Source: JAGOVB01 sp964577365 (GTDB lineage: Bacteria; Patescibacteriota; Minisyncoccia; Phycocordibacterales; PALSA-1337). Taken from it: a DNA stretch of 64,000 bases. The DNA lies in NCBI GenBank assembly GCA_964577365.1, contig CAZNYP010000001.1, forward strand, positions 45,833 through 109,832, in the 5' to 3' direction. The position numbers and the translations under genes were made by a program. Below are positions 33,527 to 41,174 of the stretch, piece by piece. The notes under the pieces are model-generated. The model was not told the origin of the DNA and searched no databases. It was given only the letters and a program-made list of their open reading frames with translations. The first letter of the stretch is position 1. Every line of letters begins with the position of its first letter.

Positions 33527-34304
33527 CAAATGTCTTAGCGTAGTAGAATATACCATTCTTTCCAGTGATATAGTAGAGGTACTCGTTTTTGGTCGGCTCC
33601 TGGGCTGCCTTTATCGATTCGAGTCCAGGATTCGTGATGGGTAGAGCCGGGAAACCTTTTGTCTTGTAGGTCTCCATCGCCACATCTACCTGGAGGAGCA
33701 TGCCGATACTGAGTCGTCGCCACAGGATGTCCGCAATCATTTTTCGATCTGTAGCGCTTTTTCCCTCCTCCTCGACGATCGCTGCCATCTTTATCATGTC
33801 TGGAGAAACCTTGCCCACCTTTCGCTCAAATGTACCTTTTAAAAGTGACGCTACCTTGTCCTCATCAAAGTTGATCGGAAAAAGATACGTGTCAGGAAAG
33901 AGATACCCCTGGTCTTTATTATATTTTTTCAAGAACTGTGGTGCATCAAAATTCTCGAGCTTGCCCCAGATAAATCCGGCGATCTGCTCATTGTTTGATC
34001 CCTCAGGTATGGTCACACGGACATACGGTACTTTGCCTTCACCAGTTTTGAGACGAGAGACGATACCAAATAGTCCTACTTTTTCATCGAGGAAATAACT
34101 GTTTGATTTTATATTTCGTGCAAAGAGTTTGAAAAGTGGAACCGATCTGATGACACCTTTTTGTTTTAGAAGGTTCCCGATTTCCCCAACGCTTTTATTT
34201 TTCTCTACCACCACAATGGTTTCAACAGGAAAATCCCGTGGTGGAAGAATGGCCACCGTAAAAGATACGAGCACAGCGATGATGGGGACTAATATAAATT
34301 TCAT
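33486..34304 (-). CDS. mltG: Endolytic murein transglycosylase (MltG/YceG)
   Basis: A 272-aa inner-membrane enzyme that cuts nascent glycan strands and sets their length. One N-terminal membrane helix (about 2-20), a LysM-like region (NKSVGEIGNLLKQKGV), then the catalytic domain with YLFPDTYLFP and MAAIVEEEGK; the glutamate in that last motif is the family catalytic residue. Somewhat shorter than the usual 330-340 aa. It overlaps the stop of the preceding membrane protein by 1 nt (TAATG). Confidence 0.92.
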   Translation of the reverse strand: MKFILVPIIAVLVSFTVAILPPRDFPVETIVVVEKNKSVGEIGNLLKQKGVIRSVPLFKLFARNIKSNSYFLDEKVGLFGIVSRLKTGEGKVPYVRVTIPEGSNNEQIAGFIWGKLENFDAPQFLKKYNKDQGYLFPDTYLFPINFDEDKVASLLKGTFERKVGKVSPDMIKMAAIVEEEGKSATDRKMIADILWRRLSIGMLLQVDVAMETYKTKGFPALPITNPGLESIKAAQEPTKNEYLYYITGKNGIFYYAKTFDEHKVNISKYLRG

Positions 34305-35542
34305 TATAGTGGAAGATTTGCTGGAGCTTCGCTTTTCTTTGACAGTATTCGGTTGAACGCTGGAGCCGCAGCCACCTGACCTGGGAAGTGATAAATCGTT
34401 GCGAGCTCTTCGCTACTCATATGAATTGACTCTCCTTTTATTGGTCCGTAGAAAAACGAGCGACGCTTGTAGGCTTCGAGTGCCTCTTCCATATCACCAT
34501 TCTGGCGTCTATTTTGAAAATCCTGCCATGGGTAGCTGAAACGAGGACTGTAAAACTTGCTATTTGGTTTGAAGCCGTTGAGTGTCTCTGATGCATACTG
34601 CTTCCAGCTTCCAGTCATCCCCGAAATATTTGCTGGGTCATAAAATTCTTTTTTTCCAAAATAGATGATACGGATACCTACCTCGAACTGAAGCTTTGTG
34701 AGATTGCGCTCGATCGCAGATATGGTCTCGGTCTCACCTTTTGTCAGGACCACTTTTGCTCCATCCTCTCCTCCAGCGACGAATTTTGTTTTTGGATCAC
34801 GCTTCATGAGATCATTGATGATTTCCTTTGCTGATTCTTTGTATGGATCATAATTTGTCTTGAAAAGTGTTCCTGGTTTTACCTGATCACCTTTGTGTGC
34901 ACGGACAATGATCTGGAACCACGCCTGCTGGTTTGCACCGATAGAGCCCAAAAATTCGATAACCGGAGCGATCGGATCGACTTTGAATTCTTCTTTTGGA
35001 TCTTTGTCGAGACCATAGTCGACATATGTTTTGATCGGATAGGCATCGTCTTTTGTAAACTGCAGGTTTGCCGCCCACATTTTCATCGTCTTTGGATCAA
35101 ATGCAACAGGCAATGAATAGTCGGGTACCTCATGTACCTCGATACCGGGAAACTGAGCATAGAGTGATGATTCGATGAACTTTTGCATTCCCTTTCGAGT
35201 CCATATATAAAAGCCCACCTTGCCCTCGATAGAGGCCATTTCGAGTGAAAACCAAGGGCGAGTCTTTCCCAACCAATATTTATCATACCAGGTGCCTTCA
35301 CCACCCGTCTGATGTAGTGTCGTCAAAAAGAGCTCCATGGCTACAGGAGATTTCATCAGTTCTTTTGGTAGTTTTATTTGGAGAAGGCGAACTTCTTGTT
35401 TAAAGAAAAATTGAGCTCGGACATATGTCACCCAGATCTCCCAAAACAAAATGACGAGGATAAACGGCATCCAGATCGGGGCCAGTTTTGCCATATAGAA
35501 AACGACAGTAGGAAGTGCAGTGGTGATAAATGCATCAAACAT
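34304..35542 (-). CDS. Conserved membrane protein of unknown function, 412 aa
   Basis: A membrane helix at about 15-40 (LAPIWMPFILVILFWEIWV) anchors a large soluble domain with aromatic-rich strands (GGEGTWYDKYWLGKTRPWFS, in parts) and a C-terminal HFPGQVAAAPAFNRI. I associate this architecture with large conserved Patescibacteria membrane proteins often found near VirB4-type ATPases, but no such ATPase lies here, so the function is left open. TATAAT (35549-35554) ends 6 nt before ATG. Translationally coupled to mltG. Confidence 0.7.
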   Translation of the reverse strand: MFDAFITTALPTVVFYMAKLAPIWMPFILVILFWEIWVTYVRAQFFFKQEVRLLQIKLPKELMKSPVAMELFLTTLHQTGGEGTWYDKYWLGKTRPWFSLEMASIEGKVGFYIWTRKGMQKFIESSLYAQFPGIEVHEVPDYSLPVAFDPKTMKMWAANLQFTKDDAYPIKTYVDYGLDKDPKEEFKVDPIAPVIEFLGSIGANQQAWFQIIVRAHKGDQVKPGTLFKTNYDPYKESAKEIINDLMKRDPKTKFVAGGEDGAKVVLTKGETETISAIERNLTKLQFEVGIRIIYFGKKEFYDPANISGMTGSWKQYASETLNGFKPNSKFYSPRFSYPWQDFQNRRQNGDMEEALEAYKRRSFFYGPIKGESIHMSSEELATIYHFPGQVAAAPAFNRILSKKSEAPANLPL

Positions 35543-35559
35543 GCATTTATTATACCCTA

Positions 35560-36591
35560 TTATTCTGCGACAGAATACTTGCCCTCAGAGTCTTTTTTGA
35601 AATACTTCTGGTTCTGTAGATTTACCATGATCGTATTTTCCTTTACATATCGCTCTTTGAGTACTTTTTCGATAATCTGCTCTTTTGTGAGTGGACCGTT
35701 TTTGATGACGATCTCGCGGATCACATCGCGCACTACACCGCTTGCATATCCCCATTCCTTGAGTGCATAGAGACCACGGCCAACGAGTACAAATCGTGGA
35801 TCCTTGATGAGCTCGTTGTGAGTTGTTGCAACGTGTGCTTTCTTTTTGAAAATCTTTTCGATATTTTTTGCTACCTCACGGAAGTGGATCGGAGAACCGT
35901 GCTTGCGGATGACGAGGAATGCATAGTCACGCATACCCTTTGTCTTGATATTTGAAGAAGTAGATACTCCCCATTCACCGAGTGCGTTTTTACCAATCTT
36001 TTTTGAGATGGTGAGCCATCGCTTGAGGATTTCCTGATTTTTGTATTTTTCTGACACGTCTTCGAGGTGCTCGAGGAAAGACTGAATCATCTCTGATTCC
36101 TGGAGGAGATCATTGTCGCCGAGGTTTTCGTAGAGCTTGTGGAGTGAATCCTCTACTTTTTGTGCGAGCTCGTCACTCACATGCCATCGGTGTGCAAAAT
36201 GATCGTCTTCTTTTCGGCGTTTGAATGATTCGTGGAGGGTGAGGAGAAAGTTGATGTGGTTCTGGATAGATACGTCTTTTGACATATGACTGAGGAAGTC
36301 TTCTTCGAGGACGATGCCACCGAGCGCGTGGAGCTGCTCTTCGATATGAGCAAAGGTCGCTTTTTCAGTCTTGTATCCTTCTGACTTTCGAATATTTACG
36401 AGCGCATAGTTTTCGATCTGTCGAACACGCTCACGAGTGATACCATAGATCTTTCCGATCGAGTCGAGGGTCATACGAGTCGTATTTTTACCAAGTCCGT
36501 ATCGCTGAATGATCACATCACGCGCACGTTCAGGAAGCACCGCGAGGAGCTTCTTGACTGTCTGTTTTGGTTTAAAATCTATTGGTGCCAT
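35560..36591 (-). CDS. Sigma-region-4/HARE-HTH regulatory protein
   Basis: A 343-aa protein. Residues 1-75 look like sigma-70 region 4 with the -35-recognition helix-turn-helix (ARDVIIQRYGLG, YGITRERVRQIENYALVNIR). A helical middle follows. Residues about 220-290 form a HARE-HTH-type winged helix (FLVIRKHGSPIHFREVAKNI, GRGLYALKEWGY), and the last 55 residues form a second winged helix. There is no region 2, so it cannot melt a promoter alone. It may compete with or support sigma at -35 sequences. TATAAA (36598-36603) ends 6 nt before ATG. Confidence 0.8.
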   Translation of the reverse strand: MAPIDFKPKQTVKKLLAVLPERARDVIIQRYGLGKNTTRMTLDSIGKIYGITRERVRQIENYALVNIRKSEGYKTEKATFAHIEEQLHALGGIVLEEDFLSHMSKDVSIQNHINFLLTLHESFKRRKEDDHFAHRWHVSDELAQKVEDSLHKLYENLGDNDLLQESEMIQSFLEHLEDVSEKYKNQEILKRWLTISKKIGKNALGEWGVSTSSNIKTKGMRDYAFLVIRKHGSPIHFREVAKNIEKIFKKKAHVATTHNELIKDPRFVLVGRGLYALKEWGYASGVVRDVIREIVIKNGPLTKEQIIEKVLKERYVKENTIMVNLQNQKYFKKDSEGKYSVAE

Positions 36592-36638
36592 ATGTGTTTT
36601 ATAGGTGTTATAGTTGTATCATATATCGTGTATAGGTG

Positions 36639-39359
36639 TCAAGTAACCACAATATTGATGAGTTTATCCGGGATAAAAATGACCTTTTTCGCCTGATCTA
36701 CCTTTACAAAGTCCAATGCTTTTTTCTCTAACTCCTCCCTGCTCTCGCCACCACTCACTTCGATCACTCCCTTTGTCTTTCCATTGAGCTGAATAACTAT
36801 TTTCTTTACATCAGCCTGGATTTTCCCTTCGTCTGCGGTGGGCCACTCTGATATATGGATACTCTCCTTTTTACCGATTTTTGTCCAGATCTCGTCTGCG
36901 ATATGTGGTGCAAATGGAGCTACGAGCTGCACAAACTGTTCATACACCGATTTTGGAATGACCATTTCTTTTTCAAATTCATTGAGCGCGATCATTAGGC
37001 TGCTCACTGCTGTGTTGAACCGCATGAGTGAAATGTCTTCGGTCACTTTTTTTATCGTCTTATGCAGCACAGAATCAATGTGTCGTGATGGTGTATCGAG
37101 ACCGACTTTTTCTTTGAGCTTCCAGACACGCTCGATAAATCGGCGTGAACCGATGATGCTCGATGTATCCCATTTTATCTGCTGATCAAATGGACCGAGG
37201 AACATTTCGTATACTCGTAGTGTATCAGCACCGTATTTTGCAACGATATCATCTGGGTTCACTACATTTCCGTATCGCTTTGACATCTTGCGACCGTCCT
37301 CTGCCATGATGAGACCTACATGCTGTAGTTTTTTAAATGGTTCGAGTGTCGAGACTGCTCCGATATCGTATAGGAATTTGTGCCAAAAACGGGCATAGAT
37401 GAGGTGTCGGGTCGCATGTTCGGCTCCACCTACGTAGAGGTCTACCTGATTCCAGTATTTTTCTTTTTCCTTGTCTACCAGTGCCTTTTTATTGTCCGGA
37501 TCCATATAGCGGAGGTAGTACCACGAAGAACCTGCCCACTGGGGCATGGTATTGCTCTCGCGGGTATATTTTTCTTTACCGATTTTGACGTTCATCCACT
37601 TTTTTATACCTGCAAGCGGAGATTCACCGGTACCAGTCGGCTCGTATGATTTTACTTTTGGCAGTTCTACCGGAAGTTCTTTTTCTGAAACAGGAATTAC
37701 CCCTTTTTCTCCATGCAGCACAGGGATAGGCTCTCCCCAATATCGCTGTCGTGAAAACACCCAGTCACGGAGCTTGTATTTTGTGATCCATTTTCCATTT
37801 ACATGCTCTGCGATCTTCTTTTTGACTGTCTCCGAATTTTTCCCAGAAAATTCTCCAGAATTGTACAGCTCGCCACTGCCAGTATATGCATGCTCTTTTT
37901 TCAAAAACTTGCTAAACACCCATGGAAGCTCTGCGCCAGCTACTTCTTTTTCGAGGTTGTCACGATGAACCCAGACATTGTCATGGAGCTTTGTATCTTC
38001 AACACTTTTCTCTGTCTTTATCTCATCTCTTAATTTAAATAAAAGTGTACGAACGGTCGCAAATCGATTTTCATTTTTGTGCTGCGCAAAATACTCTGCA
38101 TGCACCACTCCAGCTACCTCACCGACATAGTCAATATTGCTGTATCCCGTCTCTTCGGATATTTCACGCTGGGCGGATACAACTGGGTTTTCACCCTCAT
38201 CTACACCACCAGTTACGAGAAAAGTTCGCCCACCATAGTATTCTGGTTTCCATTTCACACATAAAAATAGATTCGGATCGGTTGGATGCTCAACGATGCA
38301 GCGTACGTTATTTCTTTTTACTGTCTTCTTTCCTTTTACAGGTAGATTTTCCTTATCGATAAAATGAGGGATGATCACTTCTACACTCTTTATATTGTGC
38401 TTTTTTGCAAATTCAAAGTCCCGTTCATCGTGTGCAGGCACGCCCATCACTGCCCCAGTTCCATAATCACTGAGAACGTAGTCAGCGACAAATACAGGGA
38501 TCTCCTCACCATTTGCCGGATTGATTGCGACTAGTTTTTTCTTTTTTGCGAGTGCATGTGACTCGGAAATAGCCAAATACGTCACACCATATATCGTGTC
38601 AGGGCGTGTGGTAAATATTTTTATTTTCTCTTTTGATCCTTTTACTGCAAAATCGATCTCAGCTCCCTCACTCTTTCCGATCCAGTTTTTCTGGCTTTCG
38701 ACGATAGAGGACGGCCAATCGACATAGTCGAGGTCAGAGAGAAGTCGCTCTGCATAATCAGTGATACGGAGCACCCACTGGCGCATCGGCTTTTTTTCTA
38801 CGAGTGTCCCACAGCGTTCACATTTTCCATCCTCGACGTCCTCGTTTGCGAGACCCGTTTTATCGAACGGACACCAGTTGATCGGTTCGTATGATTCGTA
38901 CGCCAACCCTTTTTCCAAAAGCTTGAGGAAAATCCACTGCGTCCACTTGTAGTATTTCGGATCTGTCGTGTTGATCTCTCGATCCCAGTCATAGTCAAAT
39001 CCGAGGATCTCGAGTTGCTTTTTATAGCGCGCTACATTTTTCTTTACCGCATCCACTGGGTTCGTCTTTGTCTTTATCGCATAGTTTTCAGCCGGCAATC
39101 CAAATGCATCAAACCCCATCGGGTGAAGCACATTGAACCCTTGCATGCGCTTCATGCGCGATACGACGTCTGTCGCGATATAGCCTTTTGGATGACCGAC
39201 GTGTAGTCCTTCTCCAGAGGGATACGGGAACATGTCGAGAATATAAAATTTGGGAGCATTAGATGCGTCTTTTGTACGATATATATTTTTCTTGGCCCAT
39301 TCCTTTTGCCATTTTTGTTCGATATATGAGTGATCGTACGCCCTTGGGTCAGGTTTCAT
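36639..39359 (-). CDS. leuS: Leucyl-tRNA synthetase with inserted Nudix domain
   Basis: A 906-aa class I synthetase charging tRNA-Leu. HIGH motif HVGH (53-56), zinc-like CERCG (180-184), CP1 editing motifs TTRPDT (250-255) and GVPAHDERD (306-314), KMSKR (691-695), C-terminal domain present. The editing domain lacks about 35 residues after the TTRPDT strand. A complete Nudix fold (about 340-488) is inserted after the PAHDERDFEF motif. Its Nudix box GGVDEGE...REISEETGY (384-406) matches the consensus perfectly. Start at 39359 is supported by TATTTT (39366-39371), 6 nt upstream; the open frame upstream belongs to another unit. Confidence 0.95.
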   Translation of the reverse strand: MKPDPRAYDHSYIEQKWQKEWAKKNIYRTKDASNAPKFYILDMFPYPSGEGLHVGHPKGYIATDVVSRMKRMQGFNVLHPMGFDAFGLPAENYAIKTKTNPVDAVKKNVARYKKQLEILGFDYDWDREINTTDPKYYKWTQWIFLKLLEKGLAYESYEPINWCPFDKTGLANEDVEDGKCERCGTLVEKKPMRQWVLRITDYAERLLSDLDYVDWPSSIVESQKNWIGKSEGAEIDFAVKGSKEKIKIFTTRPDTIYGVTYLAISESHALAKKKKLVAINPANGEEIPVFVADYVLSDYGTGAVMGVPAHDERDFEFAKKHNIKSVEVIIPHFIDKENLPVKGKKTVKRNNVRCIVEHPTDPNLFLCVKWKPEYYGGRTFLVTGGVDEGENPVVSAQREISEETGYSNIDYVGEVAGVVHAEYFAQHKNENRFATVRTLLFKLRDEIKTEKSVEDTKLHDNVWVHRDNLEKEVAGAELPWVFSKFLKKEHAYTGSGELYNSGEFSGKNSETVKKKIAEHVNGKWITKYKLRDWVFSRQRYWGEPIPVLHGEKGVIPVSEKELPVELPKVKSYEPTGTGESPLAGIKKWMNVKIGKEKYTRESNTMPQWAGSSWYYLRYMDPDNKKALVDKEKEKYWNQVDLYVGGAEHATRHLIYARFWHKFLYDIGAVSTLEPFKKLQHVGLIMAEDGRKMSKRYGNVVNPDDIVAKYGADTLRVYEMFLGPFDQQIKWDTSSIIGSRRFIERVWKLKEKVGLDTPSRHIDSVLHKTIKKVTEDISLMRFNTAVSSLMIALNEFEKEMVIPKSVYEQFVQLVAPFAPHIADEIWTKIGKKESIHISEWPTADEGKIQADVKKIVIQLNGKTKGVIEVSGGESREELEKKALDFVKVDQAKKVIFIPDKLINIVVT

Positions 39360-39590
39360 AATATTAAAATACCACAAATCGAAAATTATGTAAAAGAAAA
39401 CCCACCGGCCACGCGTTGCAGTGTGGGGGTGGGTCGATTTCTTCGGAGGGGGTATCCAGTCTTGGCCCTTCGTCCGGTATACCGTGGTGATGACAACACC
39501 GCTGCCCGCAGGAAACGGTGGTGTCGCCTCGGTTATGGCGAACGTGAGGATGAGGTGTAGGATCCCCCAGATAAGCAGGAGCTTGATCAT
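39360..39590 (-). CDS. Possible stop-less ORF at the end of the small-membrane-protein cluster
   Basis: ATG 39590 opens MIKLLLIWGILHLILTFAI, a hydrophobic signal or membrane segment of about 20 residues, then PAGSGVVITTVYRTKGQDW and a Pro/Lys-rich stretch. The frame has no stop before the terminator at 39392-39433 and continues in frame through it into leuS. It starts 20 bp after the preceding 47-aa ORF. Either a sequencing error hides a stop, or the mRNA is truly non-stop. The protein family is not recognised. Confidence 0.4.
39392..39433 (-). terminator. Terminator of the small-membrane-protein cluster
   Basis: Outer arms CCCACC (39401-39406)/GGTGGG (39428-39433) and inner arms CCAC (39409-39412)/GTGG (39423-39426). 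The minus-strand tail is TTTTCTTTTA. Outer arms and tail match the terminator at 16214-16264. Confidence 0.7.
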
Positions 39591-39610
39591 GGGATGAAGA
39601 ACGTGCTGCT

Positions 39611-39754
39611 CTACCAGGGCGAGTAGGAAATGGAGTGGAGTGCGCCCATGATCCAATCGCCGATGATGTAGATGCCGGATGCAATCGCGAGGATGATGAT
39701 CCCCGCCAACACGATGCTTGCCGGCTTTACGGTGGTGTTAGCTCTGTGGCTCAT
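39611..39754 (-). CDS. Small membrane protein, 47 aa
   Basis: ATG 39754 opens MSHRANTTVKPASIVLAGII, with one membrane helix (about 12-34), and ends HSISYSPW then TAG. Codon choice is G+C-rich in third positions like the rest of this cluster. It starts 14 bp after the 45-aa ORF, so it is likely the fifth gene of the cluster. No recognised family. Confidence 0.55.
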   Translation of the reverse strand: MSHRANTTVKPASIVLAGIIILAIASGIYIIGDWIMGALHSISYSPW

Positions 39755-39768
39755 ACGGTTGAGGTTGT

Positions 39769-39906
39769 TTACTTGATGTACTTGACCCAGGTTGGAAGTG
39801 GTTTGTGCAAAAAGTCATAGGATGCCATCATCATGGCTCCACAAAGAGTCAGGAGGCACATGACTGCAAGGAACAGCATCCCTGCTGTGCTTGTGTTAAA
39901 TTTCAT
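39769..39906 (-). CDS. Small membrane protein, 45 aa
   Basis: MKFNTSTAGMLFLAVMCLLT starts one membrane helix (about 8-28), and the tail DFLHKPLPTWVKYIK is basic. ATG 39906 is chosen over the longer frame to 39999, which would include the hairpin and the previous ORF's end. TATACA lies 5 nt before the ATG. Fourth gene of the cluster; no recognised family. Confidence 0.55.
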   Translation of the reverse strand: MKFNTSTAGMLFLAVMCLLTLCGAMMMASYDFLHKPLPTWVKYIK

Positions 39907-39919
39907 GCCGATGTATACG

Positions 39920-40192
39920 TTACCACATATCATTATGTGTGTAAATAGCAAACCCGCCAACAATGGCGGGCGCGTGCACAGGGTAGCATGCGAGTGCAAC
40001 CCAGTAGAGGATGACTAGAACCATCCCGAAAAGTGCGGCGTACAGGCCGGACTTGATGACCCAGTGATCCCTCTCATACCCATCGAGGCGAGGAAAGGTC
40101 GAGAGTACTGCGCCGAAGAGGAGGAGAACTCCGCCCGTAATCCCGACATACGGGACCTGGAGGAGTGTGATGATGAGCTGAAAGAGTTTCAT
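39920..40192 (-). CDS. Small membrane protein, 90 aa, reading through a hairpin
   Basis: MKLFQLIITLLQVPYVGITG leads into two membrane helices (about 10-31 and 50-71) separated by a charged loop (RLDGYERDHW). The last 20 codons run through a CCCGCC/GGCGGG hairpin (39953-39970) before the stop. The start overlaps the stop of the 97-aa ORF by 4 bp. The two-helix layout with a charged cytoplasmic loop resembles small accessory membrane proteins, but the family is not recognised. Confidence 0.6.
   Translation of the reverse strand: MKLFQLIITLLQVPYVGITGGVLLLFGAVLSTFPRLDGYERDHWVIKSGLYAALFGMVLVILYWVALACYPVHAPAIVGGFAIYTHNDMW
39953..39970 (-). other. Terminator-like hairpin inside a coding end
   Basis: CCCGCC (39953-39958), 6-nt loop, GGCGGG (39965-39970); the minus strand continues TTTGCTATTT. 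It lies within the last codons of the 90-aa ORF. The short T tract makes termination uncertain. Confidence 0.45.
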
Positions 40193-40482
40193 GCTTCCCA
40201 CCTCACTCCCCTCATCGCAAGGCCGGCAGCGATGGTACCGCAGACGAATGCGAGCAGTACAGCAGACATGCCCCGATGGTTCAATGCACCATCTTCTGCG
40301 ACGGCAAAGGTGACGGCTGCTGTGATCACGAAGCCGACAGTGAGCGCAGTGAGCACCCTGAGTGTGTTTGGGTTCCGCGTGATACTTTCGAGCGGACCGA
40401 AGTGGTCCCAAAACAGGAAGAAAAATAGTGCGATCAGCTGAGAACCGAGAACAATGATGAGATGAAACGTAGTGATGCTCAT
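40189..40482 (-). CDS. Small membrane protein, 97 aa
   Basis: Starts MSITTFHLIIVLGSQLIALF; three membrane helices at about 4-24, 43-62 and 72-90. The short loops carry ESITRNPN and a basic end (AMRGVRWEA). It overlaps both neighbours by 4 bp (ATGA at 40479-40482 and 40189-40192), strong evidence of translational coupling and that these are real genes. No recognised family. Confidence 0.65.
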   Translation of the reverse strand: MSITTFHLIIVLGSQLIALFFFLFWDHFGPLESITRNPNTLRVLTALTVGFVITAAVTFAVAEDGALNHRGMSAVLLAFVCGTIAAGLAMRGVRWEA

Positions 40483-40679
40483 ACGATTTTCTTTTTGATG
40501 TAGTTCACACCGTGACCGAGCCAAAAGCAGGCCACGACGACGGCGAGGAAGAGACAGACGGGCACACTCACGAGTGGCCGTATAGAGCTCCTCCACCACT
40601 CTTCTTCTGGGTCAGAGAACCAGAGAATGCAGAGAAAGTAGAAAGGCAAAAGCCCCACCAAGAGTTTTAGAAGAGCCAT
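40479..40679 (-). CDS. Small membrane protein, 66 aa
   Basis: MALLKLLVGLLPFYFLCILW starts helix one (about 4-22). A Trp/acidic loop (DPEEEWWRSS) precedes helix two (about 38-56), and the C-terminus is basic (NYIKKKIV). First gene of the cluster. The promoter TTGCTC (40712-40717), 17 bp, TATGTT (40689-40694) lies within the end of the EVE gene, 9 nt before ATG 40679. No recognised family. Confidence 0.6.
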   Translation of the reverse strand: MALLKLLVGLLPFYFLCILWFSDPEEEWWRSSIRPLVSVPVCLFLAVVVACFWLGHGVNYIKKKIV

Positions 40680-40702
40680 ATACCCATAAACATACACCCG
40701 AC

Positions 40703-41173
40703 TCAGGCTGCGAGCAAGTCTATGATTTCAAAATGCTTCTTCTCCACCGGCATCACCGATAGTCGCTGCCCGCGCTGCGCAACTAGCATCCCCTGCAATT
40801 GTTTATTTTTCTTTATATTTTCGAGTGAAACTGGGTTTGTAAACTTTTTAACAAATTCGAGATCGACACAGACCCACAGTGGATCTTTTCCTTCTTTCTG
40901 ATATTTCAGCGCTTTCGGATCGTAGTGCTCATTTTTTGGATCAAGTGCTGACTCATCGATATGCGGAGCGCTCACTACTTTGGCGATCCCATATACACCC
41001 GTCGGATCTGACATCGAGTGATAGAAAAGGACAAGGTCACCGATCTTCATCCCTTCTTTCATAAAATTGCGTGCTTGAAAATTGCGAATACCCTCCCAGG
41101 CAGTTCGCTTATCAGCTTTGAGATCATCGATCGAGTAGCAGTTTCCTTCGGATTTTACGAGCCAATAGTTCAT
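40703..41173 (-). CDS. EVE-domain protein
   Basis: A 156-aa EVE-domain (PUA-like) protein, a family that binds modified bases and is often found near restriction or RNA-modification genes. MNYWLVKSEGNCYSIDDLK, AWEGIRNFQARNFM and GDLVLFYHS are the diagnostic blocks, with the binding-pocket tryptophan after Lys-Arg-Thr-Ala. Starts 1 bp after the ychF stop, so cotranscribed with it. Confidence 0.93.
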   Translation of the reverse strand: MNYWLVKSEGNCYSIDDLKADKRTAWEGIRNFQARNFMKEGMKIGDLVLFYHSMSDPTGVYGIAKVVSAPHIDESALDPKNEHYDPKALKYQKEGKDPLWVCVDLEFVKKFTNPVSLENIKKNKQLQGMLVAQRGQRLSVMPVEKKHFEIIDLLAA

Positions 41174-41174
41174 A

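Noticed and set aside
39360..39656. Open frame extending leuS upstream by about 99 codons
   Set aside because: It includes a terminator and a hydrophobic small-ORF start. LeuRS alignment begins at MKPDPRAYDHSY, and a -10 box lies 6 nt before that ATG.
39364..39684. 106-aa minus-strand frame rich in His, Pro and Ser
   Set aside because: No membrane segment or sensible composition; it overlaps the 47-aa and stop-less ORFs in another frame and crosses the terminator.
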